64,000 nt of DNA from Pedobacter sp. PLR (lineage in GTDB: Bacteria; Bacteroidota; Bacteroidia; Sphingobacteriales; Sphingobacteriaceae). This document shows, one piece after another, positions 17,292-26,731 of the stretch. The position numbers and the translations under genes are program-made. Numbering within the stretch: the first letter of the stretch is position 1; the number at the start of each line of letters is the position of its first letter. The notes under the pieces are model-generated. The model did not search any database. It saw nothing but the letters and a program-made list of their open reading frames with translations, and had not been told where the DNA came from. The stretch is from contig NZ_JAPIVQ010000011.1 in NCBI RefSeq assembly GCF_026239675.1, positions 1-64,000 of the forward strand. Direction: 5' to 3'.

Positions 17292-18254
17292 ATGTCACAA
17301 GAAATAGAACACGTTCAATGTTTAATTATAGGGTCAGGCCCGGCAGGATATACGGCAGCAATTTATGCCGCTCGCGCAGATCTGAAACCAGTTATGTACA
17401 CCGGTATGGAACCTGGTGGACAATTGACACAAACCACTGATGTGGATAATTTTCCAGGTTATCCTGGTGGAGTAATGGGACCGGAAATGATGGAAGATTT
17501 CCGCAAGCAAGCAGAACGCTTCGGAACAGATATCCGTTTTGGTTACGTAAGTTCAGTGGATTTTTCTTCAATGCCTCATAAAGTAGTAGTAGATGATATT
17601 AAAACCATTACTGCAGATACGGTAATTATCTCAACAGGAGCAACCGCAAAATGGTTAGGCTTACCTTCTGAGCAAAAATATAATGGCTTTGGCGTTTCTG
17701 CCTGTGCAGTATGTGACGGTTTCTTCTTCAAAGGACTGGATGTTGCCATCGTTGGTGCTGGTGATACTGCTGCCGAAGAAGCAACCTACTTAGCTAAGCT
17801 TTGTAAAAAAGTATACATGCTGGTTAGAAGAGACGAATTCAGAGCTTCAAAAGCAATGGTACACAGGGTATTAAATACCCCTAATATTGAAGTGGTTTAC
17901 CATACTGAAACTCAGGAAATTTTGGGTAACGGTAAAAATGTAACTGCTGTAAGAGTATTAAACAACCAGACTAATGTGGAATCTGAGATTCCTGTAGACG
18001 GTTTCTTCGTGGCTATCGGTCACAAACCTAATACAGACATCTTTAAAGGTCAGTTAGATATGGATGAAACCGGATATCTTAAAACCATTCCAGGATCAAC
18101 AAAAACAAATGTAGAAGGTGTTTTTGCTGCTGGTGATGTACAGGATCATTACTACCGTCAGGCGGTAACTGCCGCAGGTTCAGGATGTATGGCTGCTTTA
18201 GATGCAGAACGTTACCTGGCTGCGAAAGAAGATGAAGTAAAAGTTATGTCTTAA
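17292..18254 (+). CDS. trxB: Thioredoxin-disulfide reductase
   Basis: This FAD- and NADPH-dependent enzyme reduces thioredoxin. The 320-residue product has the FAD-binding GSGPAGYTAAIYAARA at 14-29, the redox-active CAVC at 138-141 followed by D142, the NADPH-binding GAGDTAAEEA and the C-terminal FAD contact GVFAAGDVQD. Length is normal. It stands alone between its own promoter and a strong terminator, so it is probably monocistronic. Confidence 0.96.
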   Translation: MSQEIEHVQCLIIGSGPAGYTAAIYAARADLKPVMYTGMEPGGQLTQTTDVDNFPGYPGGVMGPEMMEDFRKQAERFGTDIRFGYVSSVDFSSMPHKVVVDDIKTITADTVIISTGATAKWLGLPSEQKYNGFGVSACAVCDGFFFKGLDVAIVGAGDTAAEEATYLAKLCKKVYMLVRRDEFRASKAMVHRVLNTPNIEVVYHTETQEILGNGKNVTAVRVLNNQTNVESEIPVDGFFVAIGHKPNTDIFKGQLDMDETGYLKTIPGSTKTNVEGVFAAGDVQDHYYRQAVTAAGSGCMAALDAERYLAAKEDEVKVMS

Positions 18255-18273
18255 ACGATCATAAAACACTTTA

Positions 18274-18307
18274 AAAAGGCGGAATTCGAAAGAATTCCGC
18301 CTTTTTA
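18274..18307 (+). terminator. Strong rho-independent terminator of trxB
   Basis: Perfect 15-bp arms (18274-18288, 18293-18307) close on a GAAA tetraloop; the right arm ends in five T. Confidence 0.95.
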
Positions 18308-18411
18308 AGTATCAAAGGTTTTTTTTATCTTGTGCGTTCAATTTAATACCAATTGGAAGGAAATCAATAATTCCTTCCGGTTTAACCAAACTAAAAAACA
18401 CACAAAAACAA

Positions 18412-20313
18412 ATGAAGAAATTATTTACAATGGTTCTGTTGGCATTTATTGCAATAGAAGCTTCTGCACAGCAGGATCAGAACATGGGCATTATTCCCGC
18501 TCCCGTATCTGTAAAGAAGTCTAATGGTAACTTTAAATTAGATAAAACGGTAGTTTTAATCTCCAATGAACCAAAAAACTCCAGAATGGCCGACTTGTTC
18601 AATGCCTTTGTGGTTACTAAAGCAGGATTTGCATTAAGACCCGCAAAAGCTGCAGCAGCAAATGGAAGAGCCATCATCCTGACTTCTGAAGGTGCAGATA
18701 AATTGCCTGCCGAAGGTTATAAAATCAATATTACCGCTAAAAATATCACTATCGTTGGTACAGATGCCGGTTTGTTTTATGGATTGAAATCAATGATGCA
18801 GTTAATGCCTGAAAAAGCAAATGACCAGGTATTGATCTCTAACGCTGAAATCAGCGATTATCCACGTTTCAAATATAGAGGAATGCACCTTGATGTGTCT
18901 CGTCACATGTATCCGGTATCGTTGGTTAAGAAATATATCGACGTAATGTCTGACTATAAAATGAACAATTTCCACTGGCATTTAACCGATGATCAGGGTT
19001 GGAGAATTGAGATCAAAAAATACCCTAGATTAACCGAAGTAGGTGGTAAAAGAAATGGAACCATTATCGGTCATCACCCTGGTGTAGCCACCGACAATAA
19101 AGAGTACAAGGGTTATTACACGCAAAACGAAGTAAAAGACGTGATCGCTTATGCTGCGGCAAGGTACATCAACGTGATTCCTGAAATTGAACTTCCTGGT
19201 CATGCATCAGCAGCAATCGCCGCTTATCCTGAGTTGAGCTGCTTCCCTGAAAGAGATACTTTTATAGATCCAAAGACCCCATGGTCTGGTAGCAGAAAAG
19301 GAAAACAAGTACAACAAACATTTGGTGTATTTGATGATGTGTTTGTACCTAACGACAATACTTTCAAATTCCTTGAAAACGTATTAGACGAGGTAATCGC
19401 TTTATTCCCTTCTAAATATATCCACGTTGGTGGTGATGAATGTCCGAAAGAATACTGGAAAGAAAGTGCCTTCTGTCAGAAAATGATTAAAGACCTGAAC
19501 TTAAAAGATGAGCATGGATTGCAAAGTTATTTCATCCAGAGAATTGAGAAACATGTAAATTCAAAAGGTCGTAAGATCATTGGATGGGATGAAATCTTAG
19601 AAGGTGGATTGGCACCAAATGCAACTGTAATGTCCTGGAGAGGTACTGAAGGTGGTATTGCTGCAGCGCAACAAAGCCATGATGTGATCATGACACCTAA
19701 CGGTGGTGGTTTATATTTCGACCATAAACAATCAAACTCTAAAGATGAGCCTACAAATATTGGTGGTTTATCTAACTACACTTCGGTTTATAACTATGAC
19801 CCGATGCCATCAGTACTGACTCCTGCTCAGCAGAAATATGTGATCGGTGTACAGGCAAACTTATGGACTGAATATGTTCAGACTCCTGCGAAAGTAGAAT
19901 ACATGATCATGCCTAGAATTTTCTCTTTGGCGGAAATCGCATGGTCACAACCAGAACGTAAAGACCTGAAAAACTTCTCTGAAGAACGTCTTCCGTTACA
20001 TTTGGCCAGATTAGATAAAACAGGAACAAACTACTGGGTACCTACACCGCTAGGCTTAAATGACAAGGTGATGAACGGAGAAACAATCAACATCGACATC
20101 AAGGAGCCAATGCCGGGAGCTAAGATCTATTATACTTTAGACCTGACGCGTCCCTCAACTGCGGCTGACTTATATACTAAGGGCATGACAGTGATCGTTC
20201 CTAAAGGAGAGAAACGCATCTTGAAAACAATCGTTATCACTCCATCCGGAAAACAAAGTGTAGTTACCGAAACCGTTCTGAACAATGGTGCTGCGGATGT
20301 AAAAGTGAAATAG
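18412..20313 (+). CDS. Beta-N-acetylhexosaminidase, glycoside hydrolase family 20
   Basis: The 633-residue exported enzyme removes terminal GlcNAc/GalNAc from chitin fragments or glycans. It has a signal peptide (cleavage near ASAQQ), a GH20b-type N-terminal domain at about 25-148, and the GH20 catalytic barrel at about 152-510. Landmarks are the start FKYRGMHLDVSRH, then NNFHWHLTDDQGWRIEI, the catalytic Asp-Glu pair D342-E343 in HVGGDECPKEYW, and a C-terminal extension with a chitobiase-like beta domain (PMPGAKIYYTLD). It lies 38 bp before a lipoprotein gene and may be co-transcribed with it. Confidence 0.93.
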   Translation: MKKLFTMVLLAFIAIEASAQQDQNMGIIPAPVSVKKSNGNFKLDKTVVLISNEPKNSRMADLFNAFVVTKAGFALRPAKAAAANGRAIILTSEGADKLPAEGYKINITAKNITIVGTDAGLFYGLKSMMQLMPEKANDQVLISNAEISDYPRFKYRGMHLDVSRHMYPVSLVKKYIDVMSDYKMNNFHWHLTDDQGWRIEIKKYPRLTEVGGKRNGTIIGHHPGVATDNKEYKGYYTQNEVKDVIAYAAARYINVIPEIELPGHASAAIAAYPELSCFPERDTFIDPKTPWSGSRKGKQVQQTFGVFDDVFVPNDNTFKFLENVLDEVIALFPSKYIHVGGDECPKEYWKESAFCQKMIKDLNLKDEHGLQSYFIQRIEKHVNSKGRKIIGWDEILEGGLAPNATVMSWRGTEGGIAAAQQSHDVIMTPNGGGLYFDHKQSNSKDEPTNIGGLSNYTSVYNYDPMPSVLTPAQQKYVIGVQANLWTEYVQTPAKVEYMIMPRIFSLAEIAWSQPERKDLKNFSEERLPLHLARLDKTGTNYWVPTPLGLNDKVMNGETINIDIKEPMPGAKIYYTLDLTRPSTAADLYTKGMTVIVPKGEKRILKTIVITPSGKQSVVTETVLNNGAADVKVK

Positions 20314-20351
20314 GTTGCAAAACGAAACACACTGCAAAAACAAATATAAAA

Positions 20352-20972
20352 ATGAAACCAGGTAAATATTTCTTAAAGCTACCCCTGTTATTTGCAGGGC
20401 TGCTTTTATTGGCTGCTTGCGGAGATAATGCTTCCGAAAAGATGGCTTCTCCATCAACCACAACTGATCCCTCAGATGCTAAAAAGGGTCAGTTTCCCTT
20501 TTACAAGGACATTGCTATACGCCCCGGTGTTAACTTTGAAGTTGTAAGTTGGGGTAAAGGAGTAGACAGTGTTGGCGGATACCTGATCCTATTGTCAGAT
20601 ACGCTGAGAAACAATTATAAATCTTTTTCTAATGAACGTAAGGGAGTCATTACGGATGCCTGGAATATGGACCTCGATAATGATGGGAACCCGGAGATTT
20701 ATATTGAGTTACTAAGCAAGAAAAATGTGCTGGACCTGAATGTATATGAGTATGCAGGTGGAGAGTTTAGAAAAATCAGTTTCCCGCCGCTGAGCGCTTC
20801 TATCAAGAAGAATTATGCCGGAGGGGATAAATTCATCATTAAAAACGGGGATCTGTTCCGCTCTGTTCCTGTGCTGGATGATAAGGACACAACCAATAAA
20901 GCAGGTAAAGTAAAAATGTTGCAATACCGCCTAAATGGAAATAGCTTTTCAACCATTGAATTAAAAGAATAA
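20352..20972 (+). CDS. Lipoprotein of unknown function
   Basis: This 206-residue protein has a lipoprotein signal with lipobox LLAAC (Cys near residue 23). The mature part contains WNMDLDNDGNPEIYIEL, an acidic loop typical of VCBS/FG-GAP calcium-binding repeats. Nothing catalytic is recognised. It follows the GH20 gene closely and shares the downstream terminator, which suggests but does not prove a role with surface glycan processing. Confidence 0.8.
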   Translation: MKPGKYFLKLPLLFAGLLLLAACGDNASEKMASPSTTTDPSDAKKGQFPFYKDIAIRPGVNFEVVSWGKGVDSVGGYLILLSDTLRNNYKSFSNERKGVITDAWNMDLDNDGNPEIYIELLSKKNVLDLNVYEYAGGEFRKISFPPLSASIKKNYAGGDKFIIKNGDLFRSVPVLDDKDTTNKAGKVKMLQYRLNGNSFSTIELKE

Positions 20973-21007
20973 TTATACCGGTGAATCCGGTAACGATAAC
21001 AGCTCAA

Positions 21008-21045
21008 AAAACGGCCGTATACTTTCAACAGGATACGGCCGTTTT
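21008..21045. terminator. Bidirectional terminator between converging genes
   Basis: Perfect 13-bp arms (21008-21020, 21033-21045) rich in G/C with A- and T-runs at the ends. It separates the lipoprotein gene from the response regulator gene. Confidence 0.88.
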
Positions 21046-21064
21046 GCGTTGTAAATGGGCGCGG

Positions 21065-21697
21065 TTAAACCAGTCTTTTATCTTTTGCCACCTGTATTGC
21101 TTCTGCCTTAGAATTGACATTCAGCTTCGTGTAGATATTTTTGGTATGTGTCTTTACCGTTTCTACCTCAATGAAAAGTTCCTTGGCAATTTGTCCGCGG
21201 TCTTTACCTATGGTGATCAGCTCCAGTATTTGTGTTTCTCTTTTGGTTAAGGGACTATCGGGATTCTTTTGAAGGGAAAGGATGACCGTCTTGGCTACGT
21301 CAGGGCTCATCGGGCCACCACCATTCAGCACGTCTTTGATCGCTTCAATTAATTTAGCGGTAGGTGTGTTTTTGGTGAAATATCCGGAAGCACCGTTTGC
21401 CAACGCATCAAGGATTGTTTTTTCTGTTTCATAAACAGTCAACATGATAATATAAACCTGTGGCAATAGCTTCTTCAATTGCGGAAGCGCATCAATGCCA
21501 TTAGTACCCGGAAGCTGTATATCGAGAATGATCACATCAGGCTGATCCTTGCTGATCTTATGTTTTGCAGCATCAAAAGAAGGGTAGGTTGCGACTACCT
21601 GATAAGGAGAAGTATGGTTAATTAAATAAGCATAACCTTCTCTGATCGTCTGATCATCTTCGATGATCACAATTCTTGATTCTGGCTGACTATACAT
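21065..21697 (-). CDS. LuxR/NarL-type response regulator
   Basis: This 210-residue protein has a receiver domain (acidic pair E13/D14/D15, phospho-acceptor D59 in VIILDIQLPG, conserved T and K in MLTVYE and YFTKN) and a C-terminal LuxR-type helix-turn-helix (LTKRETQILELITIGK, GQIAKELFIEVETVKTHTKN). It overlaps the kinase gene by 8 bp, so the two form a coupled two-component pair. Likely targets include the palindromes upstream of the kinase gene, by inference. Confidence 0.93.
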   Translation of the reverse strand: MYSQPESRIVIIEDDQTIREGYAYLINHTSPYQVVATYPSFDAAKHKISKDQPDVIILDIQLPGTNGIDALPQLKKLLPQVYIIMLTVYETEKTILDALANGASGYFTKNTPTAKLIEAIKDVLNGGGPMSPDVAKTVILSLQKNPDSPLTKRETQILELITIGKDRGQIAKELFIEVETVKTHTKNIYTKLNVNSKAEAIQVAKDKRLV

Positions 21698-24608
21698 TTT
21701 TTAGACGCATTAAAGTGGAAAGACTAACTGCTAGCTTAATTTCCGTGCCGGAAGCGTTTGAAATGATATTTAGTTTTGCATTGATTCTTTTTGCTCTCAC
21801 GTTCATATTGTTTATCCCATGACCATCCATGGATCCTATGGGATCAAGCCCTTGACCATCATCCTTTACGGAGATTTTCAAGGTTTCCCCATCTACTCTT
21901 GCTGAAAACACAACCATCCCCGGTTTTGCGTGTTTCAGCGCATTGTGAATCGCCTCCTTAAAGATCATCAGCAGGTTTCTGCTCACATCTAATGATAGTT
22001 TTCCATCGTATCCAGCCAGGTCAATATGGGATTGGAAATCGATACTGGTGTTGTTGAACATTTCCTTTCCAAATTCCTGGATATGCCCCAATAGCTCAGT
22101 TAACTTATCATTTTTCGGATTTAACGACCACAATATGTCTTTAGTACCCCTATATAATTCATTTACATTGTCGTTGATTTTCGAGATAATGCCTCTCTTT
22201 TCCGTATCATCCGGATCAATCATACTGCTCAATACTTCTGATAAGACGGAGATTCGGGTGAGTTTGTTACCGAGATCATCATGAAAATCTTCAGCCGTCT
22301 GTTTTCTTACCTTAAACTGCTCTTCCAGTTTGATCGTTAACCTTAATTTTCGCTTGCGCTCATTTAAGTTCAGAATGATGTAGACTGCCAACAGAATCAA
22401 CAATACAATGAATACAAAGATAAGCAATCGGAATACACCTGTCTGGTAATATGGAGGAGTGATTTCAAAAGAAAAAGAAGCGGTTTCTACAGACGAGACC
22501 CCTGCTTTCGTAATGGCTTTTACCTGAAACGTATACTTTCCGGGAGGGATAGAAAAGAAGTTTGTGGAGGTATTTCCGGTACTTTCACTGTACTTATTGT
22601 CCAGCCCTATTAGGCGGTACTGGTAAGACAGGCCGTCAGGATTGGCTAAAAATATGCCGGTATAACTAATGTTCAGGTTGTTCTGGTGGAAGGGAAGGGT
22701 AACCATATTTCCCAGCTCATTCGCCTTGAAAATAGTCCGTTGTTTGTTTTGACGGCCTTGATTTTGCGCAAAAGCGGTCACTGAATTGATGTATACATAA
22801 GGCGGGACAGTTGGCGGTAACCAATGATTTCGGTTGTAAACAATAGCTCCTTTAGTGGTGCCTACCCAAATGTCATCATTATGCTGTAGAATGGCGTTTT
22901 GGTTACACTCTACCAATAAATTGGGCTCATTATTGTTTTGTATAACCTTGAAATCCTTCGCATTGATTTTGTTGATGCCTTTACCGGTTCCCACCCATAT
23001 TACGCCTTGCTGGTCTAAGAGTAGGCTATAGATGTGGTCTGAAGCCAAACCCTGTTCCGTACTTAAGGTTTTTATTTTTCCGGTTTTTCGATCCCAGATC
23101 AGAATTCCATTGTCGGAAGTGCCAAAAAGCAAGGAATTCGGACCTGATTTTGCCATGCAGAGTATTGAAGAGCCACTGAGCTGCGGAAGGTTCAAAGGTC
23201 TGGTTTGATTTGGCGAATTGATGGCATAAACGCCGTCCTGGGTACCTACAAGGATCTCTCCTTCATTGGTTTCTAATAAAGCGCTGCCAAATTGCTTACT
23301 TACCGGTTCCAGTTGCTTTGTTTTTTTGTTCAGCAGGAAACACCCGGCATTGGTGGATACCCAAATCCGGCCTTTCGTATCTTCTAAAATAGCATTGTAG
23401 GCAATAGAATGACGATCCAAAGCCATAGGGACGATACTTTTGCCGTTGTAACACCAAAGTCCGCCGTAAACGGTGCCAATCCAGATGTTCTTCTGACGGT
23501 CGTTGTAAAGGAAGTTGATGTTCCTGGTGTCTTCCAGTTTAGAAGGGATAGGGATTTCCTTAATTTTCCCTGCCTGATATTTAAATAAACCACCATAAGT
23601 GCCGATCCATATTTCGTCATTCCCGGGGCCATCAGCAAGGCTCATTACCGTTTTACTGTTTAGACCCTGAGATTCGTCAAACAGGACATAATCACGGTCT
23701 ACGTATCTAAAAAGTCCGGTTCCATCAGTAGCTAACCAGATATTGTTCTCTACATCTTTAAAAATGGCATTGACCATATTGTTGGTGAAACCATTCTTTC
23801 CGTTAAAATGAATCAGGCTGCTGCTGGTCAGGTAATAGGCCCCACTGCTGTAACCGATCCATATATTGTTTTTGGCATCCTGCTCTATGGCCGTAAATTT
23901 TCCGGATACATATTGGCGGATGTTATTTTTATCCAAAGCATAAAGACCATCGCTTGCAATCAGCCATAACTTGTCTTTTTGACGGGCGTCTGTAAAGAAG
24001 TCCGTAATCACCAGGTCTTTTAATACTTCGTTTTGTGGATGTGCGACCCAACTCCCTTTCCTGAGGTAAAAAACGCCCTTTTTGAGAATGGCTACTGCAA
24101 TTTCCCCTTTGGCATCAACCTTTAAAGCAGTCACGTTTTCCTGCGGATCATTACTGATCGTTAGAAAAGTGATTTGTTTTTCATCGGTTTTGAAAAGCCG
24201 GGAAGAGGAGAGGCCATACACGGTTCCGGTAGCACTGGTGACAAGTTTGCTCACCCATTCTTTGGTTTGCGCATAATTATCGAACTGAAAACCGTTGAAT
24301 TTTGAAACACCCCTTGCCGTACCCAGCCATAACTGGTCATTTTTCCCCAGACTGAGTGCAAGGACGAAATTGTTGTTCAGGCCGTTCGTTTTGGTATAGC
24401 TGTAAAACTGTTTCCCGTTAAAGGCATTGAGGCCGCCGAGGGTGCTGATCCATAAACGGCGTTTGCTGTCCTGAGTAATCGCGGTTACCTGCGATTGCGT
24501 TAAGCCATTTTCAATGTCATACTGGCGGAAGTTATAACGCTGGGCAAAACCAGATACACTGTATAAAAACAGCGAGAGGACAAGGGGGGAAATCGTTTTG
24601 TAATACAC
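21690..24608 (-). CDS. Large sensor histidine kinase with two-component propeller sensor
   Basis: The product is 972 residues with a signal peptide, about 14 propeller repeats of the Reg_prop type over residues 25-600 (such as LWISTLGGLNAFNG, IWIGTVYGGLWCYNG), a Y_Y_Y domain at about 640-715 (SYQYRLIGLD, PPGKYTFQVKA), one transmembrane helix near 725-745, a HisKA_3 domain with phospho-acceptor H776 (EDFHDDLGNKLTRIS), and HATPase_c (EAIHNALKHA, DDGQGLD, GHGINNM). It should sense a periplasmic ligand and phosphorylate the overlapping response regulator. The ligand is unknown. Such kinases often control polysaccharide use, but no such locus adjoins it. Confidence 0.92.
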   Translation of the reverse strand: MYYKTISPLVLSLFLYSVSGFAQRYNFRQYDIENGLTQSQVTAITQDSKRRLWISTLGGLNAFNGKQFYSYTKTNGLNNNFVLALSLGKNDQLWLGTARGVSKFNGFQFDNYAQTKEWVSKLVTSATGTVYGLSSSRLFKTDEKQITFLTISNDPQENVTALKVDAKGEIAVAILKKGVFYLRKGSWVAHPQNEVLKDLVITDFFTDARQKDKLWLIASDGLYALDKNNIRQYVSGKFTAIEQDAKNNIWIGYSSGAYYLTSSSLIHFNGKNGFTNNMVNAIFKDVENNIWLATDGTGLFRYVDRDYVLFDESQGLNSKTVMSLADGPGNDEIWIGTYGGLFKYQAGKIKEIPIPSKLEDTRNINFLYNDRQKNIWIGTVYGGLWCYNGKSIVPMALDRHSIAYNAILEDTKGRIWVSTNAGCFLLNKKTKQLEPVSKQFGSALLETNEGEILVGTQDGVYAINSPNQTRPLNLPQLSGSSILCMAKSGPNSLLFGTSDNGILIWDRKTGKIKTLSTEQGLASDHIYSLLLDQQGVIWVGTGKGINKINAKDFKVIQNNNEPNLLVECNQNAILQHNDDIWVGTTKGAIVYNRNHWLPPTVPPYVYINSVTAFAQNQGRQNKQRTIFKANELGNMVTLPFHQNNLNISYTGIFLANPDGLSYQYRLIGLDNKYSESTGNTSTNFFSIPPGKYTFQVKAITKAGVSSVETASFSFEITPPYYQTGVFRLLIFVFIVLLILLAVYIILNLNERKRKLRLTIKLEEQFKVRKQTAEDFHDDLGNKLTRISVLSEVLSSMIDPDDTEKRGIISKINDNVNELYRGTKDILWSLNPKNDKLTELLGHIQEFGKEMFNNTSIDFQSHIDLAGYDGKLSLDVSRNLLMIFKEAIHNALKHAKPGMVVFSARVDGETLKISVKDDGQGLDPIGSMDGHGINNMNVRAKRINAKLNIISNASGTEIKLAVSLSTLMRLKNV

Positions 24609-24623
24609 TTTTGGCGGGAATTC

Positions 24624-24637
24624 ATGGTTTAAACCAT
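24624..24637. promoter_or_regulatory. 14-bp perfect palindrome upstream of the sensor kinase
   Basis: ATGGTTTAAACCAT is self-complementary and ends 16 bp before the kinase start codon (24608). Its position in the leader or just below the promoter suggests an operator. Confidence 0.5.
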
Positions 24638-24639
24638 TG

Positions 24640-24647
24640 TAAATATA
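24640..24647 (-). promoter_or_regulatory. Candidate -7 box for the sensor kinase operon
   Basis: Read on the minus strand this is TATATTTA, 7 of 8 positions of TAnnTTTG. It lies between the two groups of dyads and 32 bp from the kinase ATG. Confidence 0.35.
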
Positions 24648-24670
24648 TTTATCCTGACAGACTAAAAAAA

Positions 24671-24724
24671 TACCCCCTAAAGGGTGATTTTTTGCAATGC
24701 CATAAATATACCCCTTAAGGGGGG
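24671..24724. promoter_or_regulatory. Paired operator-like dyads, TACCCCnTAAnGGG
   Basis: TACCCCCTAAAGGG at 24671 and TACCCCTTAAGGGG at 24709 match at 12 of 14 positions and are 38 bp apart. The second contains a perfect 12-bp palindrome (24711-24722). It sits 25 bp upstream of the TAATTTTG box of the VOC gene, where a -33 element is expected. Confidence 0.55.
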
Positions 24725-24747
24725 AATAGATGCTGATTTGCTAAGCT

Positions 24748-24755
24748 TAATTTTG
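24748..24755 (+). promoter_or_regulatory. -7 promoter box for the VOC-AraC genes
   Basis: TAATTTTG fully matches TAnnTTTG and lies 37 bp upstream of the VOC start codon. Confidence 0.5.
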
Positions 24756-24792
24756 TTAAATAAATTATTATAAAACTAACCCGCTGGTCGCT

Positions 24793-25158
24793 ATGATGGC
24801 TGATAAGTTAAATTACCAGGTGCTGTTTGTAAAAGACACGGTTTTGCCGGCTGTTTTTTTTATAGAGGAATTGGGTCTTGAAATGGAAGAAGATCTGTTG
24901 GTTGGCGGGAAAATGTGTCCGGTATTGAGAATGTTTAATGGCCATCGTTTAATGTTGGTTAAACATGAAGAGAAAGACCCTGAGGTGATTGTAATTTATA
25001 CACAAGATTGTCTGAGAGATTTTTGCAATCTCAAAAGGCAGGGTTTCCAGATGGTGTCCGCACCGGTTTACGGGAAAAAGGGATTGACATGTGAGTTTTA
25101 TGACCCCTGGGGAAACCTCACCTTGTTACTGGAAGAAAGAGATTATAAAGATGCTTAA
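24793..25158 (+). CDS. VOC (glyoxalase/bleomycin-resistance fold) family protein
   Basis: The 121-residue protein fits a single VOC unit pair: the N-terminal YQVLFVKDTVLPAVFFIEEL...LEMEED and the C-terminal GLTCEFYDPWGNLTLLLEE, the typical family ending. Members are metal-dependent lyases, dioxygenases or drug-binding proteins; the few candidate metal ligands do not settle which. It lies 11 bp before an AraC regulator, so it may act in or report on the response that regulator controls. Confidence 0.75.
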   Translation: MMADKLNYQVLFVKDTVLPAVFFIEELGLEMEEDLLVGGKMCPVLRMFNGHRLMLVKHEEKDPEVIVIYTQDCLRDFCNLKRQGFQMVSAPVYGKKGLTCEFYDPWGNLTLLLEERDYKDA

Positions 25159-25169
25159 TTAAAAAGGAA

Positions 25170-26027
25170 ATGACGTTTCAGAGAACATTGGTCGATAAGA
25201 ATGAAGTGATAATGGAGTCTGCCTATGAGTCTGTTCATCAGGCTACAACCGGGAAATATGCGATTCAAATGATCTTTAACGGTTCTGCGGCTTATACCAT
25301 TGCCAATCGGGAACTAAACCTATATTCCGGAAATTTCATCTTTTTAAATCAGGATACTTCGTACTCCCGAAAAATTGATTCTCCTGTGAAAGTTGATTCC
25401 ATGTCTGTGCTCTTCGATCCTGATTTTGTCCTGGATTTTGAGTACGCCAGAAGTGCTAAAGCGGAGCTGCTGCTAGATGAACCTCAATCTTACGAAAGAA
25501 AAATACCACTTTTTGTAGAAGCCATTTATCCCCTGGAAGGAGATATGAAGTTTAACCTGCTGCACCTGAAAAATCACCTTGATCAGGGTAGTAATGATAA
25601 TTTATTGCTCAACACCTACCTTGAACACTGTCTGCTGAATTATTATGCGCTTTACGATGCAGAGGTAACCCACAGAGAAGCTTCCCTGAAGTTCTTAAGC
25701 CATACCACGAAATCGGAAATACTGAGAAGACTGAGTGTCGCGAGAGATTACATCATCAGCAACTACAATAAAAATATTTGCTTAGAGGAGATCGCCAGAA
25801 TTGCCTGTCTTTCGGTAAACCATTTTCTACGAACTTTTAAGCAAGCCTACCACCAGTCGCCACATCAATTCCTGACCAGCATCAGGCTACGTCAGGCCAA
25901 ATACTTTCTGCGGAATACGGATTATCCGGTCAACGAAATCGTAGATATTGTGGGATTTGAATGCCCGAGTTCCTTTATCCGTCTTTTTAGAAATTCCTTC
26001 CAGGTAACCCCTGGTCAATACCGCTGA
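25170..26027 (+). CDS. AraC family transcriptional regulator
   Basis: This 285-residue protein has a cupin-like N-terminal sensing half (TGKYAIQMIFNGSAAYTI, LYSGNFIFLN) and a C-terminal AraC double helix-turn-helix at about 185-285 (ARDYIISNYNKNICLEEIAR, SVNHFLRTFKQAYHQSPHQF, VNEIVDIVGFECPSSFIRLF, VTPGQYR). It is probably in one transcription unit with the VOC gene. The dyads upstream of that gene are candidate binding sites for it or for the neighbouring response regulator. The effector is unknown. Confidence 0.88.
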   Translation: MTFQRTLVDKNEVIMESAYESVHQATTGKYAIQMIFNGSAAYTIANRELNLYSGNFIFLNQDTSYSRKIDSPVKVDSMSVLFDPDFVLDFEYARSAKAELLLDEPQSYERKIPLFVEAIYPLEGDMKFNLLHLKNHLDQGSNDNLLLNTYLEHCLLNYYALYDAEVTHREASLKFLSHTTKSEILRRLSVARDYIISNYNKNICLEEIARIACLSVNHFLRTFKQAYHQSPHQFLTSIRLRQAKYFLRNTDYPVNEIVDIVGFECPSSFIRLFRNSFQVTPGQYR

Positions 26028-26112
26028 TTTTTTTCTGGTTACCTGATTGAAAAGTGTTTTTAGCATATTGACAGTCAGTTATTTGAGCGAATTTTAAATA
26101 AAAAAGAAGCTC

Positions 26113-26568
26113 ATGAAAAAGAACTTGTTTGCGTGCTTGCTGATGCTGTGTATCAGTGGCACTCTTGGTTATAGTCGTCCGCTAAATAATGAGGAGCGCT
26201 TGCTCAGAAAAACAGTAAATAGTAAACCCCTCACCGTCGTAAATGCTTTTATTGAAGCAAGCGTGCATACCGATGCTAAGTTGTTAAACCTGGTGTTGAA
26301 CGAAAATGCAAAAGTATGTGTTTGTCTCGGACAAAAAATAGGTAAACATTCTAAAGGACAGCTGGTTTCGTATTATAAAAAATTAGGAAAATCAGACCTC
26401 AACTGTGAATCAGATTATGAGATTATTTCCAGTAGTAATACGCTGGCTGTTGTACGGGTAGATCTTAAGTTCCCTTTATTTGTGCAAAGGAATTACATTA
26501 CCATTGAACAGGGAGCAGAAGGTCTTTGGGAGATCACTCAGGTGAGTAGATTTAATGAAAATATTTAA
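26113..26568 (+). CDS. Secreted NTF2/SnoaL-like protein
   Basis: The 151-residue product starts with a signal peptide (LFACLLMLCISGTLGYS). The body has the alternating helix/strand pattern of a small cone-shaped NTF2-like fold (NAFIEASVHTDAKLLNLVLNE, GQLVSYYKKLGK, ITIEQGAEGLWEITQVSRF). Related exported proteins are annotated as putative lumazine-binding or DUF4440-like, without known function. It has a terminator at 26678-26710. Confidence 0.7.
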   Translation: MKKNLFACLLMLCISGTLGYSRPLNNEERLLRKTVNSKPLTVVNAFIEASVHTDAKLLNLVLNENAKVCVCLGQKIGKHSKGQLVSYYKKLGKSDLNCESDYEIISSSNTLAVVRVDLKFPLFVQRNYITIEQGAEGLWEITQVSRFNENI

Positions 26569-26677
26569 CTTGGTGATTTTCGCTTATCAGGTCTTTTGAA
26601 GACCACTTATATTTGTCAATAGGAAAATCCACGTATAAGTTCGGATGAATTAAATTTGGGTTAGTTAATACAAAGGA

Positions 26678-26710
26678 AAAGTCATCTCCAGTTTGAAGAT
26701 GGCTTTTTTT
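26678..26710 (+). terminator. Rho-independent terminator after the NTF2-like gene
   Basis: Ten-bp arms with one G-T pair (26678-26687, 26697-26706), a 9-nt loop and seven T at 26704-26710. Confidence 0.75.
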
Positions 26711-26731
26711 GTACCCGGATTTTCCGGAACT

